Numbered from the stretch's first letter, positions 37,295-46,660 are shown. The stretch is 64,000 bases of DNA from JADZAI01 sp046348585 (GCA_046348585.1 JAXMDZ010000001.1:62001-126000), one strand, 5' to 3'. Notes: generated from the letters alone by a model not told the origin. Translations and numbers: made by a program.

Positions 37295-38466
37295 GATCCC
37301 TGCCTTACCTTGGCGACGCCGCCGATGCGCGCGAGATCGGCGAGGGCCGCGCTCCGCCGCGCCTTGAAGGCGGCGTCCTGTGCGGTCCCCGCCTCGGTCC
37401 ACACCTTGCGCACCGCCAGCGTGTCGGCGGCCCGGTCGGCCTTGGCGTCCACCCGCCCGGCGAAGCGCGCCCCGTCGAGCAGCGGATAGACGTAGTAGCC
37501 GAATTTGCGCTTGGCCTCCGGCACGAAGATCTCGATCGTGTAGTCGAAGCCGAACAGCCGCTTCAGCCGCTTGCGGTCGCGGATCGCCGGATCGAACGGG
37601 CTGATCGCCCGCATGATGGCGGGCGGCTCCGGCGCCGTGTCGCGCTCGGCCTCGATGCCGGGCAGCGCCAGCGCCTCGCTATGGCGCCCGTCCGCGCCCT
37701 CGACCCGCACGGCGACGAGCCGCTTGCGGTTGCGCTCCGCCCAGGCCGCGACATCCTCGAACGGCACCAGCGCCCAGAAATTGGCGATCTCGCGCGGGCT
37801 CGCGAATCCCAGCCGCTCCAGCGCGCTGCGGCAGGCCCACTCCACGGTCGCCGCCTTCGAGGGCCGCGCCGCGAAGCTCTCCGCCGGGATCACCCGTTCG
37901 GCGAGGTCGTAGATCTTCTCAAAACCGTCGCGCCGCGCGATGGCGAGGACGCCGGTGTGCCACAGCATCTCCAGCGCCGTCTTGGAGCGGCTCCAGCCCC
38001 ACATCGTGCCGCTCGTGCCGGGGTCCTCGAAGGCCCGCGCCGGCAGCGGCCCCTCGGCCGCGATGCGGTCCTCGACGCGCTTGAGGATTCGCCGCGAGCC
38101 GAGCCGTTCGGTCCACCACGCGCCCTCGCGCGCCTTGGCCTTGGCCTGCGCGAAGCGCATGCGCCAGTGCGGATAGAACTCGGTCGGGATCACCGAGGCG
38201 TCGTGCGTCCAGTGCTCGAAGACGGCGCGCTCGGCGGCATGCAGCCGCGCCAGTTCGGACGGCGCATAGGAGCCGATCCGGCTGTGCAGGATGTGATGAT
38301 GGGCGCGCGCCACGGTCTGGATCGAATCGACCTGCACGAAGCCGAGCGCGCGGATCGTCGCCATCACGTCGCCGTCATGGCCGTCCGGCGCATGGGAAAG
38401 GCCGTGGGCATGGAGGAAGATGCGCCGCGCCGCGGCGTTGTCCAGCTCCAGCGCCGCGCGGCTCAT
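37291..38466 (-). CDS. YcaQ-like winged-helix DNA glycosylase family protein
   Basis: 391 residues. HTH_42/YcaQ family: RRIFLHAHGLSH at the start, VDSIQTVARAHHHILHSRIGSY (the QVDSIxVxxRAHxxxxxxR pattern), HWTHDASVIPTEFYPHWR, and FDYTIEIFVPEAKRKFGYYVYPLLDGARFAGRVDAKADR. E. coli YcaQ (AlkX) unhooks DNA crosslinks as a glycosylase, and the QxD-type residues of VQVDSIQ fit that. It overlaps both neighbours by four bases (plsC stop and DUF2125 start). Confidence 0.9.
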   Translation of the reverse strand: MSRAALELDNAAARRIFLHAHGLSHAPDGHDGDVMATIRALGFVQVDSIQTVARAHHHILHSRIGSYAPSELARLHAAERAVFEHWTHDASVIPTEFYPHWRMRFAQAKAKAREGAWWTERLGSRRILKRVEDRIAAEGPLPARAFEDPGTSGTMWGWSRSKTALEMLWHTGVLAIARRDGFEKIYDLAERVIPAESFAARPSKAATVEWACRSALERLGFASPREIANFWALVPFEDVAAWAERNRKRLVAVRVEGADGRHSEALALPGIEAERDTAPEPPAIMRAISPFDPAIRDRKRLKRLFGFDYTIEIFVPEAKRKFGYYVYPLLDGARFAGRVDAKADRAADTLAVRKVWTEAGTAQDAAFKARRSAALADLARIGGVAKVRQGS

Positions 38467-39176
38467 CGCGTCCCCGCCTCGGCGATCAGCCGCGCCGTCG
38501 CGCTCTCGACGCTTCCCTCCAGCGCCGCCATGAAGTCGCGCCGCTTGAGGCCGGGCGGAATGGCGGGCAGGAACTCGATGACGATGCGCCCCGGCTTGCG
38601 CAGCGGCCCCGCCCAATAGACGCCCGAATTGAGCGCGAACGGCACGCAGGCGACATCGAGCATGCCGTAGAGCGCGGCGACCCCCGGCTTGTAGTCCGGG
38701 GCCGCGCCCGGCTTCTTGCGCGTGCCTTCCGGGAAGATGGCGATCGGCCGCCCCTCGGCGAGCCGCGCCTTGCCCGCCGTCACCATGCGGCGCAGCGCCG
38801 AGGCGTGGCCCTCGCGGTCGATGGCGATCATCCCGGCCTTTCGCGCGTACCAGCCGTAGAAGGGGATCGAGAGCAATTGCCGCTTCAACACCAGCGCCGG
38901 ATGCTTCAGCACCAGCGGCAGCACCACGGTGTCCCACATCGCCAGATGCTTGCCGGCATAGAGCGCGGGGGCCCCATGCAGATGCTCGCGCCCGCGCACC
39001 TCATAGGTGAGGCCGCAGATGACTCTGAGGCCCCACAGCGTCAGGCGGCCCCACACTTCGATCCCCATCAGCGCCCAGCGCGGCGGCCCCAGCAGCGAAG
39101 GCAGCCAGAGGACGTTCACCGCCACCGACATCAGCGCGAAATAGATCTGGAAGAGAACCGAGCGGAGCTGAACCAT
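38463..39176 (-). CDS. plsC: 1-acyl-sn-glycerol-3-phosphate acyltransferase
   Basis: 237 residues. Makes phosphatidic acid from lysophosphatidate at the inner membrane. The acyltransferase motif HX4D is at 77-82 (KHLAMWDT), the second motif is FPEGTRKKPG near 150, and the N-terminal membrane helix at about 8-30. Start at 39176 (MVQLRSV). The four-base stop/start overlap with ycaQ and the 5-base gap after ydcF place it in the ftsE-ftsX-ydcF-plsC-ycaQ transcript. Confidence 0.92.
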   Translation of the reverse strand: MVQLRSVLFQIYFALMSVAVNVLWLPSLLGPPRWALMGIEVWGRLTLWGLRVICGLTYEVRGREHLHGAPALYAGKHLAMWDTVVLPLVLKHPALVLKRQLLSIPFYGWYARKAGMIAIDREGHASALRRMVTAGKARLAEGRPIAIFPEGTRKKPGAAPDYKPGVAALYGMLDVACVPFALNSGVYWAGPLRKPGRIVIEFLPAIPPGLKRRDFMAALEGSVESATARLIAEAGTR

Positions 39177-39181
39177 GCGCT

Positions 39182-39844
39182 CTAGAGTCCGGCCATGCGC
39201 AGCAGCCTGTCGCCGCCGATGCGGGCCTGCGCGGCGACGTATTTGACGTATTCCCCGGCCAGCAGGCGCACCGTCTCCGGATCGCGCCAGGCCCCGTCGC
39301 GGGCGAGCGCGGCGGGCGTCACCGGATAGGGGATCAGCGTCACGTCGCCGAGCTGGGCGTCCAGCTCCAGCAGCGCGCGCGGCATGTGATAGGCGGCGGT
39401 GACGACGATCAGCGAGCGATAGCCGTTCGCCCGCGCCCAGCGCGCAATCTCGGTCGCGTTGCCCGGCGTGTCGCGGGCCTCCCAGCCGAGGTCGATGCAG
39501 CAATCGAACGCCCCGTCATTATCGGGATGCTGGCGGCGCAGCGCGGCGCGGCTGGTGGTCGCGTGCAGGCCCGAGATCAGCAGCCGCCCGGCATGGCGTT
39601 CGGCGAGCAGCCGCAGCGCCGCGTCGATCCGGTCGTCGCCGCCGGTCAGCACGACGATCCCCTCCGCCACCGGATCGGCGGCGGGCGGGGCGGGCAGCGT
39701 GGCGATGAAGGCGGCGAAACCGCCCGCGAAGGCCGCCGCGACCAGCAGCGCCAGCTTCGCCGTGCCGCGCCCGATCCGGCGCGCGGCGCGGCGCGGCAGC
39801 GAGGCGCGGCGGCGTTCGGCTTCGGGATGGTCGGCGCGGTGCAT
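39182..39844 (-). CDS. YdcF-like DUF218 membrane protein
   Basis: 220 residues. One N-terminal membrane helix (about 31-51) followed by the DUF218 domain: GIVVLTGGDDRIDAALRLLAERHAGRLLISG, DLGWEARDTPGNATEIARWARANGYRSLIVVTAAYHMPRALLEL. The HMPRA-type end and the GxDxR segment are family marks. DUF218 proteins include ElyC/SanA, linked to envelope integrity. Start ATG at 39844. ftsX ends 14 bases upstream. Confidence 0.88.
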   Translation of the reverse strand: MHRADHPEAERRRASLPRRAARRIGRGTAKLALLVAAAFAGGFAAFIATLPAPPAADPVAEGIVVLTGGDDRIDAALRLLAERHAGRLLISGLHATTSRAALRRQHPDNDGAFDCCIDLGWEARDTPGNATEIARWARANGYRSLIVVTAAYHMPRALLELDAQLGDVTLIPYPVTPAALARDGAWRDPETVRLLAGEYVKYVAAQARIGGDRLLRMAGL

Positions 39845-39858
39845 GGCGCAAGTATCGC

Positions 39859-40755
39859 CTAAGCGGCGCGCGCGAGGAAGCGGCCGACCGCAAGGCGGGC
39901 CGTCACCGTGGCGATCAGCGCCGCCGCCGCGGGCACCGCCGCCAGCCACAGGAGATCGCGCCAGGGCGGGGCGAGCATGGGCAGGAACTCGGCCTCCGGC
40001 CCCTTGGCCGCCAGCAGCGCCGTCCCGGCCAGCGCCGCCGCCCCGGCGAGGCCCGCAAGCCCCGCCCAGCCGCCGAGCGTAAAGAACCGCCACTGCACCT
40101 CGCGGGCGATGAACGAGGCCCGCGCCCCGGTCATGTGCAGCACGTCCACCACCTCGCGGTGCGCCATCAGCGCCGCCCGCGCCGCGAACACGACCGAGGC
40201 CGAGGCCGCCAGCGCGATCAGCGCGAGGATCGCATAAGCGCCCCAGCCGATCGCCGAGGAGGCGGCGGTCAGCCCCGCGTTCCAGCGGCTGTGATCGTCG
40301 AAGCTCGCGCCCGGCGCGGCGGCGGCGAGGCGTTCGCGCAGCGCCGCCGCGTCGAGCGTCCGCGACGGATCGAGCGTCACCGCGATCAGCGCCGGCACCG
40401 GCACCGCCGAAAGATCGGCGTCGCCGAGCCAGGGCTTCAGCAGTTCGGCGCTTTCGGCGGCGCTCATCACCCGCGCCGAGGCGATCCCCGGCGTCGCGTT
40501 CAGCACCTCCAGCGCGGCGGCGATCTGCACGTCGAGCGCGATGCCCGGAACCTCAAGGATCTGCACCGTCGCCTGCCCGGTCAGGCCGCGCTCCCAGGCT
40601 TCGGCCAGCCGCGCCGCGCCCAGCGCCAGCGTCAGCGTCAGGCAGGCGAGAAAGCTCATGATCGCCATCACGCCGAACAGCGCGCCCTCGCCGCCGCCGC
40701 GGCGCGGGAACAGCGGCGTCGGCCGCGCCGGCCGCTCCGGTCCGTTCAGCTCCAC
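39859..40755 (-). CDS. ftsX: Cell division protein FtsX
   Basis: 298 residues, four membrane helices (about 28-50, 166-192, 212-236 and 262-285) and the extracytoplasmic loop between helices 1 and 2 that in E. coli contacts EnvC to activate peptidoglycan amidases. ALEVLNATPGIASARVMSAAESAELLKPWLGD is the loop start; the end has AALIATVTARLAVGRFL. Overlaps ftsE by 10 bases, so translation is coupled. Confidence 0.93.
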   Translation of the reverse strand: MELNGPERPARPTPLFPRRGGGEGALFGVMAIMSFLACLTLTLALGAARLAEAWERGLTGQATVQILEVPGIALDVQIAAALEVLNATPGIASARVMSAAESAELLKPWLGDADLSAVPVPALIAVTLDPSRTLDAAALRERLAAAAPGASFDDHSRWNAGLTAASSAIGWGAYAILALIALAASASVVFAARAALMAHREVVDVLHMTGARASFIAREVQWRFFTLGGWAGLAGLAGAAALAGTALLAAKGPEAEFLPMLAPPWRDLLWLAAVPAAAALIATVTARLAVGRFLARAA

Positions 40756-41420
40756 CGCGACCCTCCGGCCTGCGAGATGCGGCCCGCGAACAGGCGCAGT
40801 TCGCGCCCGTTGGCGCTCTCCACCAGCGAGCGGTCATGGGTGGCGATCAGCACCATGGTCCCGAGCTTGTTGAGTTCGACGAACAGCCGCATCAGCCGCG
40901 CCCCCATTTCGGGATCGATGCTGCCCGTCGGCTCGTCGGCGACCAGCACGGGCGGACGCGCCACCACGGCACGGGCGATGGCGATGCGCTGCTTCTCGCC
41001 GCCCGACAGCGTCGCGGGCCGGGCGTGCATCCGCTCGCCGAGTCCGACCCAGTTGAGGATCTCCTCCACGTCCTCGCGATAGCTGCGCTCGGGCGCGCCC
41101 TGGATGCGCAGCGGCAGCGCGACGTTCTCATACGCGGTGAGATGGTCGAGCAGGCGGAAATCCTGAAAGACGACGCCGATCTGGCGGCGCAGCGCCGGCA
41201 GGTCGGAACGCCTCATCCGCGCCACGTCCTTGCCGAACATCGAGATCTGCCCGCGCACCGGACGCTCCGCCAGGAAGACCAGCTTCAGCAGCGTCGACTT
41301 GCCCGCCCCCGACGGTCCGGTCAGGAAGGTGAGGCTGCCCGGCTCAAGCTCGAACGAGATGTCGCGCAGGATTTCCGGCCCGCCGCCATAGCGCATCCCG
41401 ACATTTTCGAAACGGATCAT
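40746..41420 (-). CDS. ftsE: Cell division ATPase FtsE
   Basis: 224 residues, ABC ATPase of the FtsEX complex. Walker A GPSGAGKST at 35-43, Q-loop FQDFRLLDHLTAYENVALPL, signature LSGGEKQRIAIARA, Walker B VLVADEPTGSID, then the switch His in ATHDRSLV. The N-terminal IRFENVGMRYGGGPEIL and YGGGPEILRDISFELEPG are FtsE-like. It starts a six-gene envelope transcript on this strand and is divergent from the zinc-ribbon gene, the standard alphaproteobacterial order. Confidence 0.96.
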   Translation of the reverse strand: MIRFENVGMRYGGGPEILRDISFELEPGSLTFLTGPSGAGKSTLLKLVFLAERPVRGQISMFGKDVARMRRSDLPALRRQIGVVFQDFRLLDHLTAYENVALPLRIQGAPERSYREDVEEILNWVGLGERMHARPATLSGGEKQRIAIARAVVARPPVLVADEPTGSIDPEMGARLMRLFVELNKLGTMVLIATHDRSLVESANGRELRLFAGRISQAGGSRWS

Positions 41421-41518
41421 GGAGGCCCGGATTGCGCGCGAGAGGCCGCAGGCCCGCCGCGCCTTGTCACGAATCGGAGCCTATGTCACTACGGTTCCTC
41501 ACGCGAGCGCCCGCCGGA

Positions 41519-42238
41519 ATGATCATTGTCTGCCCTTCCTGTTCGACCCGTTTCGCGGTCAACGCGGCCGCGTTTCCGGCCGCCGGGCGGAAGGTGAAAT
41601 GCGCGCGCTGCGCCCATGTCTGGCATGCGCTGCCGGAAGCCGCCGAAGCGCCCGCACCGGCCAGGGCCGCAGCGCCCGCGCCGGTTCCCGCCGCCGCGCC
41701 TGCGGCCCCGGCGCCTGCCGCACCGCCGCCGCGCCCCGCCAGGGCGGACCCCTCGCCGGAAATGATCTGGGCCGGCAGCGACCTGCCGCCGATGCGCAAG
41801 ACCGGCGGCGTCGCCTGGGCCGGCATCGTCGCGGCGGCCGTCACCTTCACCGCCTTCGGCCTCGTCCAGTTCCGCGACAGCATCGTCGGCATGGTGCCGG
41901 CCCTCGCCTCGGCCTACCGGGCGGTCGGCCTCGACGTCGACACGGTCGGCCTCGACATCAAGATCGAGGCGCATGCGATGAACGACAGCGGCGCGAACGG
42001 CGCGACGACGCTGGTCGTCACCGGCTCGGTCGCCAACGTCACCTCGGAAGAACGCCCGGTGCCGCCGATCCGCGCCACGCTGCTCGACAAGGACAAGCGC
42101 GAGCTTCACTCGTGGACCTTCGATTCCGGCATCGGCTCGCTCAAGCCCGGCGAGACGCGCGACTTCCAGCAGGTGCTCGCCCAGCCCCCGGCCGAGACCT
42201 ATCAGGTCTATGCCCATTTCGCGGACGCCGGTGAGTGA
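41519..42238 (+). CDS. MJ0042 zinc-ribbon / DUF3426 membrane protein
   Basis: 239 residues from the ATG at 41519, chosen because MIIVCPSC is the normal start of the domain; an ATG at 41483 has GGAG close by and is possible. Zinc ribbon C5-x2-C8 and C28-x2-C31 (CARCAHVWHA). Ala/Pro-rich linker (about 40-80), one membrane helix (about 100-122), then a DUF3426-like beta domain outside (TTLVVTGSVANVTSEERPVPPIRATLLDKDKREL). Probable membrane regulator of unknown target. The HPRT gene overlaps its stop (GTGA). Divergent from ftsE. Confidence 0.85.
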   Translation: MIIVCPSCSTRFAVNAAAFPAAGRKVKCARCAHVWHALPEAAEAPAPARAAAPAPVPAAAPAAPAPAAPPPRPARADPSPEMIWAGSDLPPMRKTGGVAWAGIVAAAVTFTAFGLVQFRDSIVGMVPALASAYRAVGLDVDTVGLDIKIEAHAMNDSGANGATTLVVTGSVANVTSEERPVPPIRATLLDKDKRELHSWTFDSGIGSLKPGETRDFQQVLAQPPAETYQVYAHFADAGE

Positions 42239-42765
42239 GCGGGCGGGCGGCGCCTGAGGTCCTCTTCAGCGCGGCCGAGATCGCGGACCGCGTCGAGGCG
42301 ATGGCCGACGCCATCGTCGCCGACCTCGGCGAGACGATGATCGCCGTGCCGATCCTCACCGGAGCCTTCGTCTTCGCCGCCGATCTGGTGCGGGCGCTCT
42401 GGCATCGCGGGGCCGATCTTTCCGTCATGCCGATCCGGCTGCGCAGCTACGGGGCCTCGCTGAGCGCGGAGTCCCGGCCGGTCCTCGCTATGCCGCTCGA
42501 TACCCGCATCGACGGCCGCGCCGTGCTGCTGATCGACGGCGTCTGCGATGTCGGCCACACGCTGGAGGCGGCGATCGCCCATGTCCGCGACCGGGGCGCG
42601 GCGCGCGTCGCGACGGCGGTGATGATCGACAAGCCGGTCCGGCGCGCCGCCGCCGTCACGCCGGACCATGCCGGCTTCCGCATCGAGGATCTTTTCGTCG
42701 TCGGCTACGGCATGGATGCGGGCGGCACGCTGCGCCACCTGCCCTATATCGGCGTCGTGCGCTGA
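42235..42765 (+). CDS. Hypoxanthine-type phosphoribosyltransferase
   Basis: 176 residues from GTG at 42235, overlapping the upstream stop. PRTase fold with PILTGAFVFAADLVRAL and SYGASLSAES, and a PRPP-binding loop reading VLLIDGVCDVGHTLEAA, which keeps one Asp where family members have an Asp pair (DD). Salvage of hypoxanthine/guanine to nucleotides is the family role. The divergent loop could lower or change activity. The family is clear, but exact specificity is not shown. Confidence 0.85.
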   Translation: MSGRAAPEVLFSAAEIADRVEAMADAIVADLGETMIAVPILTGAFVFAADLVRALWHRGADLSVMPIRLRSYGASLSAESRPVLAMPLDTRIDGRAVLLIDGVCDVGHTLEAAIAHVRDRGAARVATAVMIDKPVRRAAAVTPDHAGFRIEDLFVVGYGMDAGGTLRHLPYIGVVR

Positions 42766-42778
42766 CGCGGCGCGGGTC

Positions 42779-45214
42779 TCAGAACCGGCGCAGCAGCCGC
42801 TCCAGATAGTCCAGTTCCTCCTGCGGCCGCTCCGTTTCGCCGGAGCGCTTGCGCAGTTCGTTGAGGATGTCGCGGGCGCGCTGCGTCTCGCGCTCGGTCG
42901 GCACCTTGACCGAACCGTCCTCGACCGAGCCGTCCGAGGATGGCCGTCCCGCCGGATCGCGTCCGCCCCGGCGTCCGGGGCCGCGCCCGACGCGCACGCC
43001 GCCGTTCTTCTTCTGCTCCTCGGCGAGCTGCTGGCGCAGCGCGTCGCGCGATTCCTTCAGCTTGGCGATCGCCTCGTCCTGGCGGGCCAGCGCCTCGCCG
43101 GTGTCGGACTGGCGCAGCGCCCCTTCCGCGCCCTCCATCGCCTCCCCGGCCTCGCCGAGCTGCTCCGGGGCCTTGCCGCCCTCCTCGCCCATCTTTTCGG
43201 TGACGCCGCCCAGCTTCTCGCCGAGCTCGCCCTGATCGGTCGCGAGGTCGCCTTCGGCCTGATCCTCGGGTCGCGGCTCCTCGCCGGGCGCGAGCTGGTC
43301 CTGACGCAGCGTGCGGTCGCGCAGCTTCTCCTGCTCGCGGATGATGCGGTTGAGTTCCGACAGGCCCTCGGCCAGCTGCTTCTCGCGCGCCGAAGGCTCG
43401 GCCGGCGGGCCGCTCATCCCCTCCATCATGTCCTGAAGCTGCGACAGCAATTCCTTGGCCGCCTCGGTCGCGCCCAGCTTGTTCAGCTCCTCGATCCGGT
43501 CGAGCATTTCTTCCAGGCTCTGCGCATCGACCGTCTCGCCGTCGATCAGAGGCACCATGTCCTCCGGCGCCGCCTCGGCCATCGCCGCCATCATCTCGCG
43601 CATCGCCTGGCGCAGTTCCTCGGTGAGACGGGCGATTTCTTCGTCGCTCGCCCCCTGGTCGAGCGCCGCCTGCAGGTCCTTCTGCAATTCGCGCACCCGC
43701 TCGGCGGCCAGTGTCACGCCGCCGTCCTCGATCGACAGCGCGATATCCCACAGCATTTCCTGCACGCCTTCGACATCGGCATGCCGCTGGCTCTGGATCA
43801 GCCGCCAATAGGCGGCGCGCAGGCCGAGATAGACCTCGCCCTTCATGTCGAAGAGTTCGGGCGCGAGGGTCAGCCCCTCCAGCGCCATGGCGACGCGCGG
43901 GATCGCGCCGGGGCCGCGCGACAATTCGCGGCGCTGCTCGACGATCGCCTTGGCCAGCGGATCGCGGAACACCCGCTCGGGCAGCGTGAAGCGGCGCTCC
44001 TCGCTGACCGCGCTCTGGCCCATCGCGTCGGTCGCGGTCAGCACCACGACGACCTCCAGCCCGGCCCAGGGATGGGCGGTCAGATCGTCGAAGGCCGAGG
44101 ATTTGACGGTCTTGCCGCCGCCGCCGACCGGCAGCGTCACGCCGAGCATGCCCGCGCCTTCCTCGGCGGTCGGGTCGTCGCCGTCGAGGGTCTCGGGGGC
44201 GAGGCGAATCTCGGCCTCGGCCGAGGCGACGCCGTAATCGTCGCCGGCCTTGAAGGGGATGCGGGTCGCCTGGCGCGCCGTCGCGGCGATCTCGCCGTCG
44301 AAGGCGATCGAGGGCGGCGCGTCGGGCAGGACCGTGATCTCCCAGTCGCCCGCCTTGCGCCCGCCCGCGAAGACCCGCAGCCGCTCCGAAGCGACGATCT
44401 CGTATTCGGCCGCGAACGCGGTCGCATCGCCTTCCGGGGCCAGTTCCACCGACGGCCCGCCGTCCAGCGGAATGCGCTCCGCCGAGGGGGCGTTCGCGCC
44501 GTCGAGGCGCAGCGTCAGCTTCGATCCGGCCGGCACGGCGATGGTGCGGCTGGGATCGAGCGGGATCGAGGCCTTGGCCTGCGACAGGATGATCGGCGCG
44601 AGGCCGGTATAGGCGGGCGGCGTGATCCAGGCGTCGAGCGCGATGCCGGGGGCGGCCATCGCCTGCTCGCCCTCGACCGCGAACGAGGCGGCGATGCGGC
44701 GCGGCGCGTCGCCGCCCGCCACCGCCAGCCCCGCCGCCAGCGCCACGAAGACCGCGCCGCGCAGCGCATAGGGGTCGCGCTTCGGCACGCCGGGCTTCGG
44801 CCAGACCGGCTCCAGCGCGCCATAGGCGGCGAGCTGCGCCGCGATGTGCCGCCGCCACAGCGCGTCGGTCAGCGGGTCGCCATGACCGGCGGCGAGACTG
44901 TCCTCGGCGGCCGAAAGCGGGCGATGGGTCAACGCGTTGCCGTCCTCCAGACGGCGCAGGCCCGCCGCCCGGCTCGGCCAGAAGACCTCGCGCCAGTCGA
45001 CCCAGAAGAACGAGGCCGCCGTCACCATGAGCGCGCTCAGCGCGATGATGCGCGGCCCCGGCGGCAATTCGGTCCACAGGTCGAAGAGCGCGAGCGCCAG
45101 GCCCGCCCCCAGCACCGCTAGGCCGCGCCAGCTCGCCGCCCAGGCGCGCTCCCACCACAGCGCGGCCCGGCTGGCGGCGATGAGCCGCCGGGCGCGCGCC
45201 GCGTCGCGCGTCAT
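42779..45214 (-). CDS. TIGR02302/DUF4175 membrane protein with low-complexity coiled coil
   Basis: 811 residues from the ATG at 45214, which follows the lysA stop by four bases; an upstream in-frame start is possible. N-terminal two-helix membrane part (about 32-75), central beta region (PAYTGLAPIILSQAKASIPLDPSRTIAVPAGS), then from about 500 a Met/Glu/Gln-rich stretch of helical, coiled-coil sequence (EELRQAMREMMAAMAEAAPEDM; LLSQLQDMMEGMSGPPAEPS) and the family's closing LDYLERLLRRF. Role unknown; the family is found only in Alphaproteobacteria, usually after lysA. Confidence 0.88.
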   Translation of the reverse strand: MTRDAARARRLIAASRAALWWERAWAASWRGLAVLGAGLALALFDLWTELPPGPRIIALSALMVTAASFFWVDWREVFWPSRAAGLRRLEDGNALTHRPLSAAEDSLAAGHGDPLTDALWRRHIAAQLAAYGALEPVWPKPGVPKRDPYALRGAVFVALAAGLAVAGGDAPRRIAASFAVEGEQAMAAPGIALDAWITPPAYTGLAPIILSQAKASIPLDPSRTIAVPAGSKLTLRLDGANAPSAERIPLDGGPSVELAPEGDATAFAAEYEIVASERLRVFAGGRKAGDWEITVLPDAPPSIAFDGEIAATARQATRIPFKAGDDYGVASAEAEIRLAPETLDGDDPTAEEGAGMLGVTLPVGGGGKTVKSSAFDDLTAHPWAGLEVVVVLTATDAMGQSAVSEERRFTLPERVFRDPLAKAIVEQRRELSRGPGAIPRVAMALEGLTLAPELFDMKGEVYLGLRAAYWRLIQSQRHADVEGVQEMLWDIALSIEDGGVTLAAERVRELQKDLQAALDQGASDEEIARLTEELRQAMREMMAAMAEAAPEDMVPLIDGETVDAQSLEEMLDRIEELNKLGATEAAKELLSQLQDMMEGMSGPPAEPSAREKQLAEGLSELNRIIREQEKLRDRTLRQDQLAPGEEPRPEDQAEGDLATDQGELGEKLGGVTEKMGEEGGKAPEQLGEAGEAMEGAEGALRQSDTGEALARQDEAIAKLKESRDALRQQLAEEQKKNGGVRVGRGPGRRGGRDPAGRPSSDGSVEDGSVKVPTERETQRARDILNELRKRSGETERPQEELDYLERLLRRF

Positions 45215-45218
45215 CCGG

Positions 45219-46478
45219 TCAGCCGAGCCAGGCTGGAAGGCGGTCACGCGCCAGCATCTCCTCATAGCTCGGGCGCGCCCGGATCACGCTCCAGTCCGCG
45301 CCGTTCACCAGCACCTCGGGGGCCAGCGGCCTCGTGTTGTATTCGCTCGCCTGCGCCGCGCCGTAGGCCCCGGCGGTCAGGATAGCCGCGAGGTCCCCGG
45401 CCTCGAAACCGTCCAGCACGCGGCCTCGCGCGAACGTGTCCCCGGTCTCGCAGACCGGACCGACCACGTCATAGGCCTGTTCGGGACGCCCATGGCGCAC
45501 CACCGGCACGATGTCGTGGTGCGCCTCGTACATGGCCGGCCGGATGAGATCGTTCATGCCCGCGTCCAGAACCAGAAAGTCGCGCGACGCGCCCCGCTTC
45601 ACATAGACGGCGCGCGCCACCAGGATACCGGCATTGGCGACGATCAGCCGTCCGGGCTCGAAGGTCAGTCTAAGGTTCTTTCCGGCGGAAATGCGGCGCA
45701 CCATCGCGCCGTACTCGTCCGGCAGCGGCGGATGGGGATCGTTCATCACATAGGGCACGCCGAGCCCGCCGCCGAGATCGGCCCGCTCGATCGCATGTCC
45801 CGCCGCCTGCAGCGTCTCGATCATCTCGAAGACGCGCCGATAGGCCGCCTCCATCGGCGCGAGATCGGTGATCTGGCTACCGATATGCACCGCGATGCCT
45901 TTCAGCGCGACGCCCGGCAGCGCGGCGCAGCGCGCCGCCAGTTCCGGCATCCGGTCGATCGGCACGCCGAACTTATTCTCGCCCTTGCCGGTCGAGATCT
46001 TGGCGTGGGTCAGCGCATCGACATCCGGATTGACGCGGATGACGATCGGCGCGACCGCGCCCTTCGCCGCCGCGACGCGGTTCAGCGCCTCCAGCTCCGG
46101 CTCGCTCTCGACGTTGATCTGATAGATCCCCGTCTCTACCGCGAAGGCGAGTTCGGCCTCGGTCTTGCCGACGCCCGAAAACACGATCTTCTCCGGCGCG
46201 ACGCCGCCCGCGAGCGCCCGGCGCAATTCGCCCTCGCTCACCACGTCGGCCCCCGCCCCGGCTTCGGCCAGCGTGCGGATGACGGCGAGATTGCCGTTCG
46301 CCTTCACCGCATAGGCGACGAGCGAGCCTTCCGGCACGGCCCCGGCGAAAACCTCGAAATGGCGCAGCAGCGTCGCGGTCGAATAGACATAGACGGGCGT
46401 CCCCACCGCCGCGGCGATCTCGGGGATCGCCACGTCCTCGGCATGGAGCACGCCGCCGCGATAGTCGAAATGGTTCAT
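45219..46478 (-). CDS. lysA: Diaminopimelate decarboxylase
   Basis: 419 residues, the last step of lysine synthesis (meso-DAP to lysine plus CO2). PLP-barrel with Lys59 in YAVKANGN, GLY-rich GGGLGVPY (phosphate site), HIGSQITDL, EPGRLIVANAG and the active-site GPVCETGDTFA. The ATG overlaps the lipoprotein stop (ATGA). It is in the argH-lptM-lysA-TIGR02302 order found in many Alphaproteobacteria. Confidence 0.95.
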   Translation of the reverse strand: MNHFDYRGGVLHAEDVAIPEIAAAVGTPVYVYSTATLLRHFEVFAGAVPEGSLVAYAVKANGNLAVIRTLAEAGAGADVVSEGELRRALAGGVAPEKIVFSGVGKTEAELAFAVETGIYQINVESEPELEALNRVAAAKGAVAPIVIRVNPDVDALTHAKISTGKGENKFGVPIDRMPELAARCAALPGVALKGIAVHIGSQITDLAPMEAAYRRVFEMIETLQAAGHAIERADLGGGLGVPYVMNDPHPPLPDEYGAMVRRISAGKNLRLTFEPGRLIVANAGILVARAVYVKRGASRDFLVLDAGMNDLIRPAMYEAHHDIVPVVRHGRPEQAYDVVGPVCETGDTFARGRVLDGFEAGDLAAILTAGAYGAAQASEYNTRPLAPEVLVNGADWSVIRARPSYEEMLARDRLPAWLG

Positions 46479-46660
46479 CGACCGCCGGTCCCGGGCGTCG
46501 GAGCGGGCGTCGGCGTCGGCGCAGGCTCTGGCGCCGGCGTCGGGGCCGCTTCGGGCGCGGTCTCGCCCGGCCGCTCCAGCGGACCCTTGCGCCCGCACCC
46601 CGCCAGCGCCAGCGCCGCGCCCAGCGCCAGGATCACTGCAAGCCGAGCTTGTCGCGCCAT
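46475..46660 (-). CDS. Small LptM/YifL-type lipoprotein
   Basis: 61 residues. Signal II sequence with lipobox LALAGC (Cys at 22), followed by GRKGPLERPGE, the LptM/YifL mark (GCGxKGPL), and a Pro/Ala/Thr-rich tail. LptM is known in E. coli to help LptD folding and disulphide formation. It begins within the last 28 bases of argH, and its stop overlaps the lysA start by four bases, so the three are tightly coupled. Confidence 0.85.
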   Translation of the reverse strand: MARQARLAVILALGAALALAGCGRKGPLERPGETAPEAAPTPAPEPAPTPTPAPTPGTGGR

